A stretch of DNA of 64,000 bases from Pseudoalteromonas piscicida. GTDB taxonomy: Bacteria; Pseudomonadota; Gammaproteobacteria; Enterobacterales; Alteromonadaceae. This document shows positions 55,144 through 63,999 of the stretch, piece after piece (position 1 is the first letter of the stretch; each line of letters begins with the position of its first letter). The notes under the pieces were generated by a model. The model made no database searches and was not told the origin of the DNA. It saw nothing but the letters and a program-made list of their open reading frames with translations. The DNA lies in the NCBI RefSeq assembly GCF_002744175.1, contig NZ_NKHF01000062.1, positions 62,001-126,000 of the forward strand, read 5' to 3'. Both the position numbers and the translations under genes were made by a program.

Positions 55144-55183
55144 AAGATAAAATAAATTCTACTGTGTAGATTTATTTTATCTT
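55144..55183. promoter_or_regulatory. Palindromic operator between the DHFR-like and TetR genes
   Basis: AAGATAAAATAAAT (55144-55157) and ATTTATTTTATCTT (55170-55183) are perfect 14-bp inverted arms. The 12-base centre TCTACTGTGTAG contains a further CTAC/GTAG pair. The site lies 15 bases before the TetR start and about 30 before the divergent gene, the typical place for a TetR operator controlling both. Confidence 0.8.
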
Positions 55184-55197
55184 AGCGAGCACAAAGA

Positions 55198-55755
55198 ATG
55201 AGTGTCAAGGAAAAAAGGCGTGGCCGCCCTCTGGCTGATAGTGAAACATTGAGCCAAGCACGGATCATAACAGCGGCTAAATTACTGATGAAAGAAAGTA
55301 AAAAAGTTCCCAGTATCAGGGCTTTGGCTAGCAACCTTGATGTCGATGCGATGGCGATTTATCACTACTTTAAAAACAAACAGGCTTTGCTCGAAGCTTT
55401 GACCTGCTCTTTAGTTGATGAAATATATGAACCTAGCTGCGATGAACAGTGGCAAATAGAACTACAAAAGCTCAGTGCAAGTTATTTACAGCTACTCGAC
55501 GACTATCCAGGGTTGTTAACTGTGCTGCTGTCAATAGAATCAGTAGGTCCAGCTCAAGTATTTCAAACTCGATTTGAAGAAGTGACTCAAACGCTTAAAT
55601 TACAGGGACAGGCACAACAAGATGCGATTTGCTTACTCGTTGATTATTTACATGGCGTAGCACTTGCAATGGAGTGTAACCCAGATAGAGAAGCGTTAAA
55701 TGTCTCGATGACAAGCGGTGCAATTGCACTAATTTGTAAAGCGATTGAGGCTTAA
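55198..55755 (+). CDS. TetR-family transcriptional regulator
   Basis: Regulator of 185 residues. The N-terminal HTH (VPSIRALASNLDVDAMAIYHYFKNKQALLEALTC) is typical. The C-terminal part is short and resembles the TetR_C ligand domain of TetR-class proteins. It is divergent from the DHFR-like gene and probably represses both through the palindrome at 55144-55183. Confidence 0.92.
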   Translation: MSVKEKRRGRPLADSETLSQARIITAAKLLMKESKKVPSIRALASNLDVDAMAIYHYFKNKQALLEALTCSLVDEIYEPSCDEQWQIELQKLSASYLQLLDDYPGLLTVLLSIESVGPAQVFQTRFEEVTQTLKLQGQAQQDAICLLVDYLHGVALAMECNPDREALNVSMTSGAIALICKAIEA

Positions 55756-55814
55756 GTGTCATTGCGTTGTGGCGTTGTAAAGGGGCATTACAAAGTGTTT
55801 AGGCGAAGTAGCAG

Positions 55815-56609
55815 TTAGGGGCGCTTGAGATAACGGTTTGGAGTGGTGCCGATTATTTCTTTAAAATCTCTTATAAGGTGGGACTGATCGGTATAGTCCA
55901 ACTGAGCAACAATGTCTGCCATTGTAATCGCATCAGATTCAAGCAGTGCAAGCGCTTGGTGCAGGCGATACTTTCGAATTAGCCATTTGGGACTAAAACC
56001 TATGTAGTGTTGGCAGAGCCTTTGTATTTTTCGTATTGGCATATCGCAGTGTTCGGCCAGTTGCTCAACCGTAAAAATATCGCTGTGATCTTGCAAAGTG
56101 TTGAGAATATCTTCAGCCATAGCTGCACCTGTGCTTAAGGGGAGTGCAAACGGCATTAAAAATTGTGATAGCACTGTTACCCGCTCTGCATCATCACTTG
56201 CCGTCGTTAATGAAGAAATCAGCGAACTTGACGGCACATCGCAAAGATGCTCCAAAGAAAAGGTTTTATCGACACATGCCAAAGGGGTGATATCAAATTG
56301 CTCTACTAGGGCACCTACCCTAAATTTAACCCCCAAGATCTGCCCTTTTCCATGCATTGTGTAATCGTATACTTTGCTTACAGGACCAATAATTTTTATT
56401 TCATCGGTACTTAGCAGTAAATGAAAGTTGGGATCTGGTAAGTTTCTTTGTGTATGGGCTTTATTATCCGGCAAACACCAGTCGACAAACCAAAATTGCT
56501 CAACAAGACCTTTTAACTCTGTGCATGGGAAATACCGTCTAAGTTGGTAGTTTGGAGCGCTTTGTTGTTGGTGGAGTACACCGTTGACTGGGCTAAGGTT
56601 AGATTTCAT
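55815..56609 (-). CDS. AraC-family transcriptional regulator
   Basis: About 264 residues. A DUF6597-type N-terminal domain (LRRYFPCTELKGLVEQFWFVDW, PDPNFHLLLS, GVKFRVGALVEQF) is followed by a C-terminal AraC HTH pair (FTVEQLAEHCDMPIRKIQRLCQHYIGFSP and ITMADIVAQLDYTDQSHLIRDF) ending IIGTTPNRYLKR. The start ATG 56609 has AAGG 5 bases upstream; the longer frame to 56759 overlaps the divergent gene and is not family-like. It is divergent from the DUF3224 gene, its likely target. Confidence 0.9.
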   Translation of the reverse strand: MKSNLSPVNGVLHQQQSAPNYQLRRYFPCTELKGLVEQFWFVDWCLPDNKAHTQRNLPDPNFHLLLSTDEIKIIGPVSKVYDYTMHGKGQILGVKFRVGALVEQFDITPLACVDKTFSLEHLCDVPSSSLISSLTTASDDAERVTVLSQFLMPFALPLSTGAAMAEDILNTLQDHSDIFTVEQLAEHCDMPIRKIQRLCQHYIGFSPKWLIRKYRLHQALALLESDAITMADIVAQLDYTDQSHLIRDFKEIIGTTPNRYLKRP

Positions 56610-56753
56610 CGCTGCCTTGTTATGGATAGAGCTTATTGTTTGTTGTCGCGTTTTTACAATACCAATTTTAAATTGCGTGCTAGATTTAAAACAAGCTGCA
56701 TGAAACTGCAGAGCAAGGTCAAACTCTTCTACTATAAAATTAAGGGAAATGCG

Positions 56754-57137
56754 ATGCAACTAACAGGTGTGTACGAAATTATCAATTGGCAAGAAACCAC
56801 AGAAAAACAATTTGATGATGGTGCTAAACTCTCCAAAGCTGTGGTTAATCTTGATTATATTGGTGATATTCAAGGTAGTAGTGAAGTGTACTACCAGCTT
56901 CATTATACAGAAGAAGGTGATGTTGAGTTTAATGGATTTGAAGCTGTCACAGGGCAGTTTTTGGGACAGCAAGGTAAAGTTGTGCTGATGCATGATGGAC
57001 GCTTTAAACAAGGGAAAGCGATCAGTAACTTTACTGTAGTGCAAAGTGATGTCACATCAGTCACTGTGGGTGACAAGGGCTCATTTGAGTCCACTGAAGG
57101 AAAGAATGCGAACTATCAGATAGTGTCAGCGCAATAG
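56754..57137 (+). CDS. DUF3224-domain protein
   Basis: Small beta-rich protein of 127 residues. The start MQLTGVYEIINWQE has AAGGG 7 bases upstream; the longer frame from 56544 runs opposite the AraC gene and is rejected. Conserved G-x-Y-E-x-x-x-W-x-E and GFEAVTGQFLGQQGKVVLMHDGRF identify DUF3224, a lipocalin-like family of unknown function. It is probably controlled by the divergent AraC gene. Confidence 0.87.
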   Translation: MQLTGVYEIINWQETTEKQFDDGAKLSKAVVNLDYIGDIQGSSEVYYQLHYTEEGDVEFNGFEAVTGQFLGQQGKVVLMHDGRFKQGKAISNFTVVQSDVTSVTVGDKGSFESTEGKNANYQIVSAQ

Positions 57138-57151
57138 TGCAAAACCCAGCG

Positions 57152-57769
57152 CTAGGCTAGGTATCGATATCTTCTAATGTCTAGCGTATGGAGTGCATCT
57201 ACCAACTCAGCGAAATGGCTAATCACCACATCGGCCTGCTTTGCATAGTCAGGGATACCATTTGGTGCATATAAACATGACGGCATATTAGCATTACGTG
57301 CCGCCTCTATGTCGTATCGATAGTCGCCAACATACACGCACTGGTAAGGCGGCACTTGCCATGTTTGGGTTACTTGCAGTAATGCCGTTGGATCTGGCTT
57401 TGCTGGAGCGTCATCCCGAGTTAAAAGCATCGGGATCGGGAGTTCTGCTAGCTTGAGCTTTAAGCGAGCCGCCTTTGCGAAGTTCCTAGTGACGACCGCA
57501 AGCGGTATGCCCATTCTCGACAGCTGTGCAATCGAAGCTCGCACTCCTGGCAGCACTTCACAGTGTTGCGCATCGCATAGTTCATGCTGATGCACAATAT
57601 TCATGGCCTCTTCACGCATGTACGGTGATGGTAATTCGGCAATAAAGCTAAGCAAATCTTGTCCAGCAGGACAGCCTATTTGTGCTCGGATAATCGAAAA
57701 GTCGAGTTCAGATGTCACTAAGGTGCCGTCTAAATCAAAAATGATGCCTTGAACCGGTATCCTATCCAT
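57152..57769 (-). CDS. HAD-superfamily phosphatase
   Basis: Cytoplasmic phosphatase of 205 residues: motif I IIFDLDGTLVT, motif II VVTRN, motif III Lys in AKPDPTAL and motif IV VGDYRYDIEAA. The helical cap in residues 20-80 fits HAD-IA (Gph/phosphoglycolate type). AGGA lies 8 bases before the ATG. Substrate unknown. The 150 bases upstream, to the ybbP gene, contain no gene. Confidence 0.9.
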   Translation of the reverse strand: MDRIPVQGIIFDLDGTLVTSELDFSIIRAQIGCPAGQDLLSFIAELPSPYMREEAMNIVHQHELCDAQHCEVLPGVRASIAQLSRMGIPLAVVTRNFAKAARLKLKLAELPIPMLLTRDDAPAKPDPTALLQVTQTWQVPPYQCVYVGDYRYDIEAARNANMPSCLYAPNGIPDYAKQADVVISHFAELVDALHTLDIRRYRYLA

Positions 57770-57918
57770 TTTTATATCCTTTGGTTTCGCATGTGTACTG
57801 CGCAGCCCTAATTAAAGGTAGATACGTAATTCAGGTTTGTAAAGATCAAGTCGATGGAGTTTTGCTTTTGCAAGGTGAGAGGCTCACTACAAGTGCAGCG
57901 AGCCTAAGTTTACATACA

Positions 57919-60420
57919 TTATGCGAGTTTTCGAAGCAATCCTTGGGTATTTTGCTTCATCGTATTTGCTACCATAAAGTAGCCTATAGTAGCGACGAAT
58001 GTCGCGCCCGTTGCTGGTCCTAAAAGCCAAATATAAGGGTGTAATCGGCCATCGACATCGAATACTTGCATTTGGATCACCAACAGGGCAATGTCACTGA
58101 CGACGGCTGCAACCAATCCAGCTAATGCGCCAAGTAATAAAAACTCATAGAGCGTAGCAAGTTTGATTAAGCGACCTTTAGCGCCCAGCGTACGTAAGAT
58201 AACGATTTCTTGCATACGTTCAGCAAGGCTTGCCTGAACCTGTGAAATCAGTACCAAAGAGCCACTAATTAGCACAATACTCAATACAAAGCTTATTGCC
58301 AATGAGACCTGAGAAATCATCGACTGCGCCTGTTTGAGTCTACTTTGAATGTCAATCATGCTGATGGTGGGATAGTCTTTTAGGAACTGGCTGATCACTT
58401 TAGTGTCTGTCGCTTCAAGCTTAGCTGCAGTAAAATAAGTCACAGGAAATTGACCTGCAACCTTATCGTTAAAGATCATCACGAAGTTAGGCTTTAATGA
58501 GCCCCAGTTGACACTGCGTAAACTGGTTACTTTTGCCTCAATCGTTTGGCTATTGATTAAGAAGCTGAGTGTATCTCCCACTTCTATCCCTACTCGCTCA
58601 GCAAGCCCTTGCGACACTGAAACCTGAAGGTGATCTGAGTCGTCAAACCATTCACCCTTCACAATTTCATTGCCCTCAGGCAGCTCGTCAAGCCAGGTAA
58701 GATTAAGCTCTCGCCCTACCCCTTCTCTAGCATCTTCATCTTTTTCTTCACCTTCTTGCAACGAAACTCGTCGGGCAAACGCTTCACCATTGAGTGCATT
58801 TACACGCCCTAAAAAGACTGGGTAAAAGTGCTCATGAATAATACCCTGTTCATCAAGTTTACTTTGCATGGGCTGGATCTCTTGCTCAGCGATATTGATA
58901 AAAAAAGCATTGGGGGCATCTGGTGGCACTTGCATCTGCCAGTCAGAGATCATGTCGTTTTTTAATACCACCAAAAACAGCATCAGTTTTATCGCTAAAG
59001 CAAAGCTAATAAGTTGTACCGCGTTTGCATTTGCCCGTTTTTGCAGTGTAGCAATAGCAAGTGACCAACTAGAACCTGGGCTTAAGCCAAGTTTCCGGCC
59101 TGCTGAAAAGAACAGGCGTGAAATAACATAAAGCACCGCCATAAGCAGTAAGGTTGCCCCGAATAAAATCGCTGTGATCTTAATGTCGCGGCTGAATAAC
59201 CACATCAATCCAAAAATGGTCAATACGGAGAATGACAGGTGGATCCGGCTAATGGCAAGCGTATCTCCTAAATTACGTCTTAGGACACGAAGGGGGGGAA
59301 TATCAAACAAATCTAGCAGCGGCTTGAGTGAGAACATCATGGCACAGATCACGCCGACAGCGATACTGAGTAACCAAGGTCTAGCCCCTGCTTCCGGTAA
59401 GGTGGTATCCATAAAGGAAACCAAATAAGACGCGCCAACACTTTGCAAACCATATCCTATGGCTAACCCTACTATGACCGAAAAGCAGGTCACGAGTGAG
59501 AGGTGCAACAGATAAATGCGACGGATAGTTGTTCGGCTGCCACCCAAGGTTTTCATCATCGCCACAGGGTCATATTGACGTTCACAATAACGCTTGGCCG
59601 ATACCGCCATTGCAACTGCTGCGAGCATAATGCCAAATAATCCCGCAAGGAGCAAAAAGCTTTCCGAGCGTGCCAAGTTTTCGCCCAGCGGTGATTGCCT
59701 ATCCTTTATTCCTTGCCAAGACTGGTTGCTCTTTAATTGCGGCTTGAGCCATGTGTAGTATTCGCCCAACTGCTGCTCTGAACCGGAAAATAGTAATCGA
59801 TAAAACACTCGGCTACCGGGCTGAATTGCTTTTGTGACGGGAATATCATCAAAGTTAATGAGTACGCGTTTATTTCCTGCAAGAGAGAAAAACGGTGCAT
59901 CAGGCTCGTTCATAAGCACTTTACTTACGTTAAACTGCCCTGCCCCAATTTCAACTGTATCGCCCACTTTCAGGCCAAGTGAATAAAATAGCCCTTCACT
60001 AAGCCATACATTGCCTTTTTTGGGTGCGGCTTGTATCTGATAGCTCTCTCCTTCGAGGGTGTCCTTTAAGGTGAGTTGGCCCCTAAGTGGATAACTGTCT
60101 GTGACCGCTTTTAACGAGCCAAGGACCAATTCATCGTTGGCAAACAACATGGAATCAAAGTAAACCTGCTTGGCGGTGCTTAAGCCAAACTCTTGAGCCG
60201 TGGTCAGTAGCCTGTCATCGAAATCATGGTTACTTGAGAGCCTTCTATCGGCGGCAATAAAATCGGCGGATTTTTGTTCGATATTTAATCGGATACGTTC
60301 AGTGATGGAAGACAAGCTAAACACAGTCAGCACTGCAAGAGCAATTGCTGCTAAGATGATGGTAAGCTCGCCTCGCCTAAACTCTCTAGAGAATAAAGTG
60401 AGTGCTAACTTAAACCACAT
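57919..60420 (-). CDS. ybbP: FtsX-like permease YbbP
   Basis: Inner-membrane permease of 833 residues with FtsX/MacB-type topology. An N-terminal helix comes first, then a large periplasmic domain and two blocks of three to four helices (about 265-430 and 700-833). It forms one operon with the ATPase gene, which it overlaps by 11 bases. The arrangement ybbP-ybbA divergent from tesA is as in E. coli, which supports the names. The substrate is not firmly known; such pairs may move lipids or lipoproteins out of the membrane. Confidence 0.88.
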   Translation of the reverse strand: MWFKLALTLFSREFRRGELTIILAAIALAVLTVFSLSSITERIRLNIEQKSADFIAADRRLSSNHDFDDRLLTTAQEFGLSTAKQVYFDSMLFANDELVLGSLKAVTDSYPLRGQLTLKDTLEGESYQIQAAPKKGNVWLSEGLFYSLGLKVGDTVEIGAGQFNVSKVLMNEPDAPFFSLAGNKRVLINFDDIPVTKAIQPGSRVFYRLLFSGSEQQLGEYYTWLKPQLKSNQSWQGIKDRQSPLGENLARSESFLLLAGLFGIMLAAVAMAVSAKRYCERQYDPVAMMKTLGGSRTTIRRIYLLHLSLVTCFSVIVGLAIGYGLQSVGASYLVSFMDTTLPEAGARPWLLSIAVGVICAMMFSLKPLLDLFDIPPLRVLRRNLGDTLAISRIHLSFSVLTIFGLMWLFSRDIKITAILFGATLLLMAVLYVISRLFFSAGRKLGLSPGSSWSLAIATLQKRANANAVQLISFALAIKLMLFLVVLKNDMISDWQMQVPPDAPNAFFINIAEQEIQPMQSKLDEQGIIHEHFYPVFLGRVNALNGEAFARRVSLQEGEEKDEDAREGVGRELNLTWLDELPEGNEIVKGEWFDDSDHLQVSVSQGLAERVGIEVGDTLSFLINSQTIEAKVTSLRSVNWGSLKPNFVMIFNDKVAGQFPVTYFTAAKLEATDTKVISQFLKDYPTISMIDIQSRLKQAQSMISQVSLAISFVLSIVLISGSLVLISQVQASLAERMQEIVILRTLGAKGRLIKLATLYEFLLLGALAGLVAAVVSDIALLVIQMQVFDVDGRLHPYIWLLGPATGATFVATIGYFMVANTMKQNTQGLLRKLA

Positions 60421-61123
60421 TTGCTGTTGCTCCTTGTTTGATTACTTCCAGTTTGCCAGCTTCAATATGAATAATGCGATCACATTGTTGAGCGAGCTGT
60501 TCATCATGGGTGACCAATACTAAGGTTGTGCCATTTTCTTTGTTTAGATCGAATAATAATCGCTCAATTAGGTGGCCATTTTTACTGTCTAGATTGGCCG
60601 AGGGTTCGTCGGCAAAGAGGATTTTTGGTTTGCCGATAAACGCTCTGGCTATGGCAACACGCTGCTGTTCTCCCCCTGAAAGCTGTGATGGATAATGCGT
60701 TAATCGGTGTGACAAGCCAACCTTTTCTAATAATTCTGTTGCTTGATTTTTAGCGCCTTTATCCCCAGCTAGTTCTGCAGGGAGCATAACATTTTCAAGT
60801 GCTGTCAAGCTTTGCACCAGCATAAATGATTGAAAGACAAAGCCGACCTTTTCAGCCCTTAGCTGAGCTCGAGCTTCTTCATTCATTTTTTGTAAAGACT
60901 CGCCATCTAAATGAACTTCGCCTTTCGAGGCGATATCTAGGCCAGCAAGCAGGCTAAGTAAGGTTGACTTACCAGAGCCTGACGCACCGACAATGGCGAC
61001 AGACTCTCCTGACTTGACAGTGAAATCGATATCACTAAGGATAGTAAGGTTACCTTCGACGGTAGAGACCTGTTTAGTAAGGCCTTTTACTTGGATCATA
61101 TTTAACTGAGAAAGCACTGACAT
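60410..61123 (-). CDS. ybbA: ABC transporter ATPase YbbA (LolD type)
   Basis: ATPase subunit of 237 residues: Walker A GASGSGKSTL, signature LSGGEQQRVAIARAF, Walker B ILFADEPSANLD and H-loop LVTHD. It partners the YbbP permease. The start could be ATG 61123 (overlapping the tesA start on the other strand) or the in-frame ATG 61099 (MIQVKGLTKQ), which matches the usual family start better; neither has a strong ribosome-binding site. Confidence 0.92.
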   Translation of the reverse strand: MSVLSQLNMIQVKGLTKQVSTVEGNLTILSDIDFTVKSGESVAIVGASGSGKSTLLSLLAGLDIASKGEVHLDGESLQKMNEEARAQLRAEKVGFVFQSFMLVQSLTALENVMLPAELAGDKGAKNQATELLEKVGLSHRLTHYPSQLSGGEQQRVAIARAFIGKPKILFADEPSANLDSKNGHLIERLLFDLNKENGTTLVLVTHDEQLAQQCDRIIHIEAGKLEVIKQGATANVV

Positions 61124-61742
61124 GAAGTACTATTTCCTAAAGTTGTTGTTCATACTTGTTATTGTCATGGCGCCATTAAGCGCAAATGCCAAGCAAAAAC
61201 TCATGATAGTTGGTGATAGCTTAAGCGCCGCTTATGGCCTGAAACAAGACGATGGTTGGGTTAAATTGTTACAAAATAAATACGAAACAGAACAAATTCC
61301 GATCGAAATTATCAATGTTAGCGTCAGCGGTCAAACTACAGGTAACGCTGTGGCAAAGATTGCGCAGCAATTAGAGCGCATTAAGCCTTCTCATGTGTTA
61401 ATAGAGTTAGGCGGTAACGACGGGTTGCGAGGCTTCCCTATCAAAAGGCTAAAATCGAATCTAACGCAACTAGTTGAATCCAGCCAAAATTCAGGTGCTA
61501 AGGTTGCAGTTATGGAAATCCATATTCCACCTAATTTGGGTCCTCGTTACACCGGTATGTTTACCCAAAGCTATCAACAAGTCACAGCAAAAACAAATAG
61601 TTACCTCATGCCCTACTTTATGTTGGAAATTGCTAACAAGCCAGAATTAATGCAAGACGATAATCTACACCCTAACAAAGCCGCTCAGCCTCTGATCCGA
61701 GATTTTATGTATCAAGCAATCGATAAGTGGATAGAAAAGTAA
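61122..61742 (+). CDS. tesA: Acyl-CoA thioesterase I / arylesterase
   Basis: Periplasmic SGNH hydrolase of 206 residues with a signal peptide (MKYYFLKLLFILVIVMAPLSANA). The catalytic blocks GDSLSAAYG (Ser), VSGQTTG (Gly), GGNDGL (Asn) and DDNLHPN (Asp, His) are all present. Cleaves acyl thioesters and esters. Divergent from ybbA, as in E. coli; the start codons overlap on opposite strands. Confidence 0.95.
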   Translation: MKYYFLKLLFILVIVMAPLSANAKQKLMIVGDSLSAAYGLKQDDGWVKLLQNKYETEQIPIEIINVSVSGQTTGNAVAKIAQQLERIKPSHVLIELGGNDGLRGFPIKRLKSNLTQLVESSQNSGAKVAVMEIHIPPNLGPRYTGMFTQSYQQVTAKTNSYLMPYFMLEIANKPELMQDDNLHPNKAAQPLIRDFMYQAIDKWIEK

Positions 61743-61796
61743 ATAGAGATTATACGTTGCTTGTCTTCGAGCACCTGGCTGCGCACAAAAGTAAAA

Positions 61797-61819
61797 AACC
61801 CGCACATAGTACGGGTTTG
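61797..61819 (-). terminator. Terminator of the protease operon
   Basis: AAACCCG / CGGGTTT with a 9-base loop; on the minus strand it is followed by a T-run, about 50 bases beyond the protease stop. Confidence 0.8.
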
Positions 61820-61871
61820 GGTGTGTTTTAGTTTGAAATTTGCAGGTATAACCTAGCTAAGTAAATCGTGA

Positions 61872-62612
61872 TTACTTAAAGTTTGCGATGCTGGTTTTGG
61901 TCGCATTCACCGTTTTCCAAGCATATGATTGGCCTACGACACCGTAAGGTACGCCACTGACGTTCCAATTTGGATTTGCAAAGTAATCGTATTGCGTTGC
62001 ATTACCAAATACATGTGGATAAGCCATGATACTTGCGAAGTTATCTTGTACGCCATGACCCATACCGTCTACGTATACACCACCGCGTGTGTCACCTTGT
62101 TTGCGCGAGTGCGCTAAACCTTGGTTATGGCCAAGTTCATGAACAAAAGTGGTCGCACCACAGTCGATACCTGTGATACTAAACATACGGTTACTCATGC
62201 TTGAATAAAGATTACCGTTAGTGCCTTGACCAACCCATGCTAAACCACATGTAATGTAGTTGCCATTACGCTCCCCTGTACCGAGTACCGCAACCATGTC
62301 TGCACGCCAAGTGTTGCGAAGATTAGCTACATAGTTGCTGTTTGTGACAGAGTCTAACCAAGCACTTGTTGGCGTGATATTATGGTTACCTAGGTTTTGG
62401 GTACCCGCAAGGCGCAACTGCAAGTCGATGCCATTTTGGCTGTAAACTTGGTTTGTAAATGCAATCAGTTGATTGATTTTTGTATTAATGTTTGATGTTG
62501 CAGCCGCTGATTGGTCAGTATAAAGAATACCAATATCAACGGTTACTGCAGATGCGCTTGCGGATAGAGCGAGTGCTGTTGCCAGCGATGCTACCTTTAC
62601 AGTTGTTTTCAT
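61872..62612 (-). CDS. Secreted metzincin-type zinc metalloprotease
   Basis: Secreted protease of about 246 residues. The start is ATG 62612 with AAAGGA upstream; the signal peptide ends at ASASAVTVDIG. The zinc site VHELGHNQGLAHSR matches HExxHxxGxxH (His158, Glu159, His162, His168), and SIMAYPHVFG is the Met-turn of metzincins. It resembles reprolysin-like (M12B-type) bacterial proteases. It lacks the long propeptide such enzymes normally have, and the gene 17 bases upstream encodes a protein resembling that propeptide. Confidence 0.93.
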   Translation of the reverse strand: MKTTVKVASLATALALSASASAVTVDIGILYTDQSAAATSNINTKINQLIAFTNQVYSQNGIDLQLRLAGTQNLGNHNITPTSAWLDSVTNSNYVANLRNTWRADMVAVLGTGERNGNYITCGLAWVGQGTNGNLYSSMSNRMFSITGIDCGATTFVHELGHNQGLAHSRKQGDTRGGVYVDGMGHGVQDNFASIMAYPHVFGNATQYDYFANPNWNVSGVPYGVVGQSYAWKTVNATKTSIANFK

Positions 62613-62628
62613 GTTATTTCCTTTCTTT

Positions 62629-63330
62629 TTAGTTAACGTTACTTTTGGGTTTAAAAATATCTTTCTGTACAGACACTGAGTTGTGTTGTGTTTCGTCGTG
62701 ATTATCGTGCGGGTGTAGCTCTTCTTCTTGGTGCGAGCGGTATAAATCTCGCTTGGCCGCAATCCAACCGTACTGATCTTTAGATTCAAACACATAGTTG
62801 CCACTAGGTGCTGTGAGCTGACCATATACCGCATCTTTCCCCACAGTTAGTACCGTGGTGTGAAAACGCCCATCGGCGCCTGTGACTTTACCAAATACAC
62901 TTTTATCGCCATTTTCAGCCAGTGATATCCCCGTCACTTCTGCAACGAAGGACTCTTGAGTTTGAGGGATAAGCAGCTCAAAATTGTCACCGCCCTCTAG
63001 GTTTCTCAGCGAAGTAAGATCAAACTCAATATAGGCTTCGTTACTTAAATCTTTTGGTAACACCTTAGCTGCTGTAAGCACAGCCTTAGCCTTATTTGAT
63101 ATTTTATTGACCGCATAAAAGTCATTATTGCCCGCGACCTTTGTTGTATTTGCACTTTGCTGAGGTGCTACTTCTATTTCCTCTTCAATAGAAATAGGCT
63201 TAGTGTCGATGTTAGGAGTATCTGTTGTTGTCTCGACTATGTGTGTTGAAGAAGGTGTTGTTTGCGGCATCATTTTCCAAAAGGCGATACCAATAAAACC
63301 GACCAGCAGAGCGACAATAAATAAGCGCAT
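62629..63330 (-). CDS. Membrane-anchored propeptide-like protein of the metalloprotease
   Basis: 233 residues: an N-terminal helix (about 3-20, uncleaved-looking anchor MRLFIVALLVGFIGIAFWKM), a Thr/Glu-rich linker, then a beta-rich domain (EFDLTSLRNLEGGDNFELLIP, EVTGISLAENGDKSVFGKVTG, TTVLTVGKDAVYGQLTAPSG, YGWIAAKRD). This pattern is that of the N-terminal prodomain of reprolysin-like proteases. The C-terminus is His/Asp/Glu-rich (HPHDNHDETQH). It lies 17 bases before the protease gene, in one operon. It may act as a foldase or inhibitor in trans (inference). Confidence 0.72.
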   Translation of the reverse strand: MRLFIVALLVGFIGIAFWKMMPQTTPSSTHIVETTTDTPNIDTKPISIEEEIEVAPQQSANTTKVAGNNDFYAVNKISNKAKAVLTAAKVLPKDLSNEAYIEFDLTSLRNLEGGDNFELLIPQTQESFVAEVTGISLAENGDKSVFGKVTGADGRFHTTVLTVGKDAVYGQLTAPSGNYVFESKDQYGWIAAKRDLYRSHQEEELHPHDNHDETQHNSVSVQKDIFKPKSNVN

Positions 63331-63347
63331 AGTTCACCATGAAGACG

Positions 63348-63399
63348 TTAAAAGTTGGTAAAATAATATTCATGGAGTTGTTTTTTTATCAACTTTTAA
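63348..63399. promoter_or_regulatory. Long inverted repeat upstream of the protease operon
   Basis: TTAAAAGTTGGTAAAA (63348-63363) and TTTTATCAACTTTTAA (63384-63399) are inverted with 15 of 16 positions matching and a 20-base spacer. The site begins 18 bases upstream of the propeptide-like gene start. It is either an operator for a dimeric regulator or an mRNA leader hairpin. The rest of the gap to 63663 shows no gene. Confidence 0.55.
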
Positions 63400-63663
63400 T
63401 TTACCTTTGTTTTTCTAATCACTCGAGCATTATTAAATATCTGCATGATATGTATGCATAAATTTCATTAACAAATCTTTACAAAGTGAGGCGCTGTAAT
63501 ATGATAAAAGGTACGATTGTCAAACTTTTGTAACTTTATTGTGCTTTGTGGAAGTGTTTGATTAATTTGGCTTTATTTTGGAAGGTAATGAGAGGCTTAA
63601 TGTTAAACTACGTATGTTCTTGATTTATAAATCTAACAATTTACCAAGGAATAGAAATTTTAT

Positions 63664-63999
63664 TCATAGTCCAGAGGCTTGATCTGGGTATTTAGCCATC
63701 TGTTTTACAAAGTGAAGCTTAACTTGGTTTAGCAGCTTTTCAGGATCCGTCTTTGTGGTTTTTTCAATGGCGGGCATGACTACAAAGGTTTTTGTACGAT
63801 AGTCTATGGCCATTGGTACGATAGGCACTTGGGCTGATTGTGCGATGTAAACAAACCCTTTTTTCCACTCAGGCGTGTATTTGCGAGTTCCTTCTGGCGC
63901 CAACCCTAAGATGAGCTTGTCACTATTAGCAAAAATATCGCGCACTTGTGCAACCATGCCATGGGGAGTATCGCGCCTAACAGGAATACCTCCCCACTT
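63664..63999 (-). CDS. PlsC-type acyltransferase, truncated by the window edge
   Basis: C-terminal 111 residues of an acyltransferase; the frame stays open through the right window edge (KWGGIPVRRDTPHG is read before the internal ATG at 63957). GLAPEGTRKYTPEWKKGF is the acyltransferase motif III (F/A-P-E-G-T-R), and PIVPMAIDYRTK is motif IV. Probably a 1-acyl-glycerol-3-phosphate or related acyltransferase acting at the membrane. The catalytic HxxxxD lies outside the window. Confidence 0.88.
   Translation of the reverse strand, partial: KWGGIPVRRDTPHGMVAQVRDIFANSDKLILGLAPEGTRKYTPEWKKGFVYIAQSAQVPIVPMAIDYRTKTFVVMPAIEKTTKTDPEKLLNQVKLHFVKQMAKYPDQASGL

Noticed and set aside
56544..56753. N-terminal extension of the DUF3224 gene
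   Set aside because: It runs antisense to the start of the AraC gene, the residues are basic and unlike the family, and ATG 56754 has a strong ribosome-binding site.
57781..58023. 80-residue ORF between the HAD and ybbP genes
   Set aside because: It overlaps the end of ybbP on the other strand and lacks a ribosome-binding site.
62613..62834. 74-residue N-terminal extension of the metalloprotease
   Set aside because: It overlaps the end of the propeptide-like gene in another frame; the signal peptide and ribosome-binding site fit ATG 62612.
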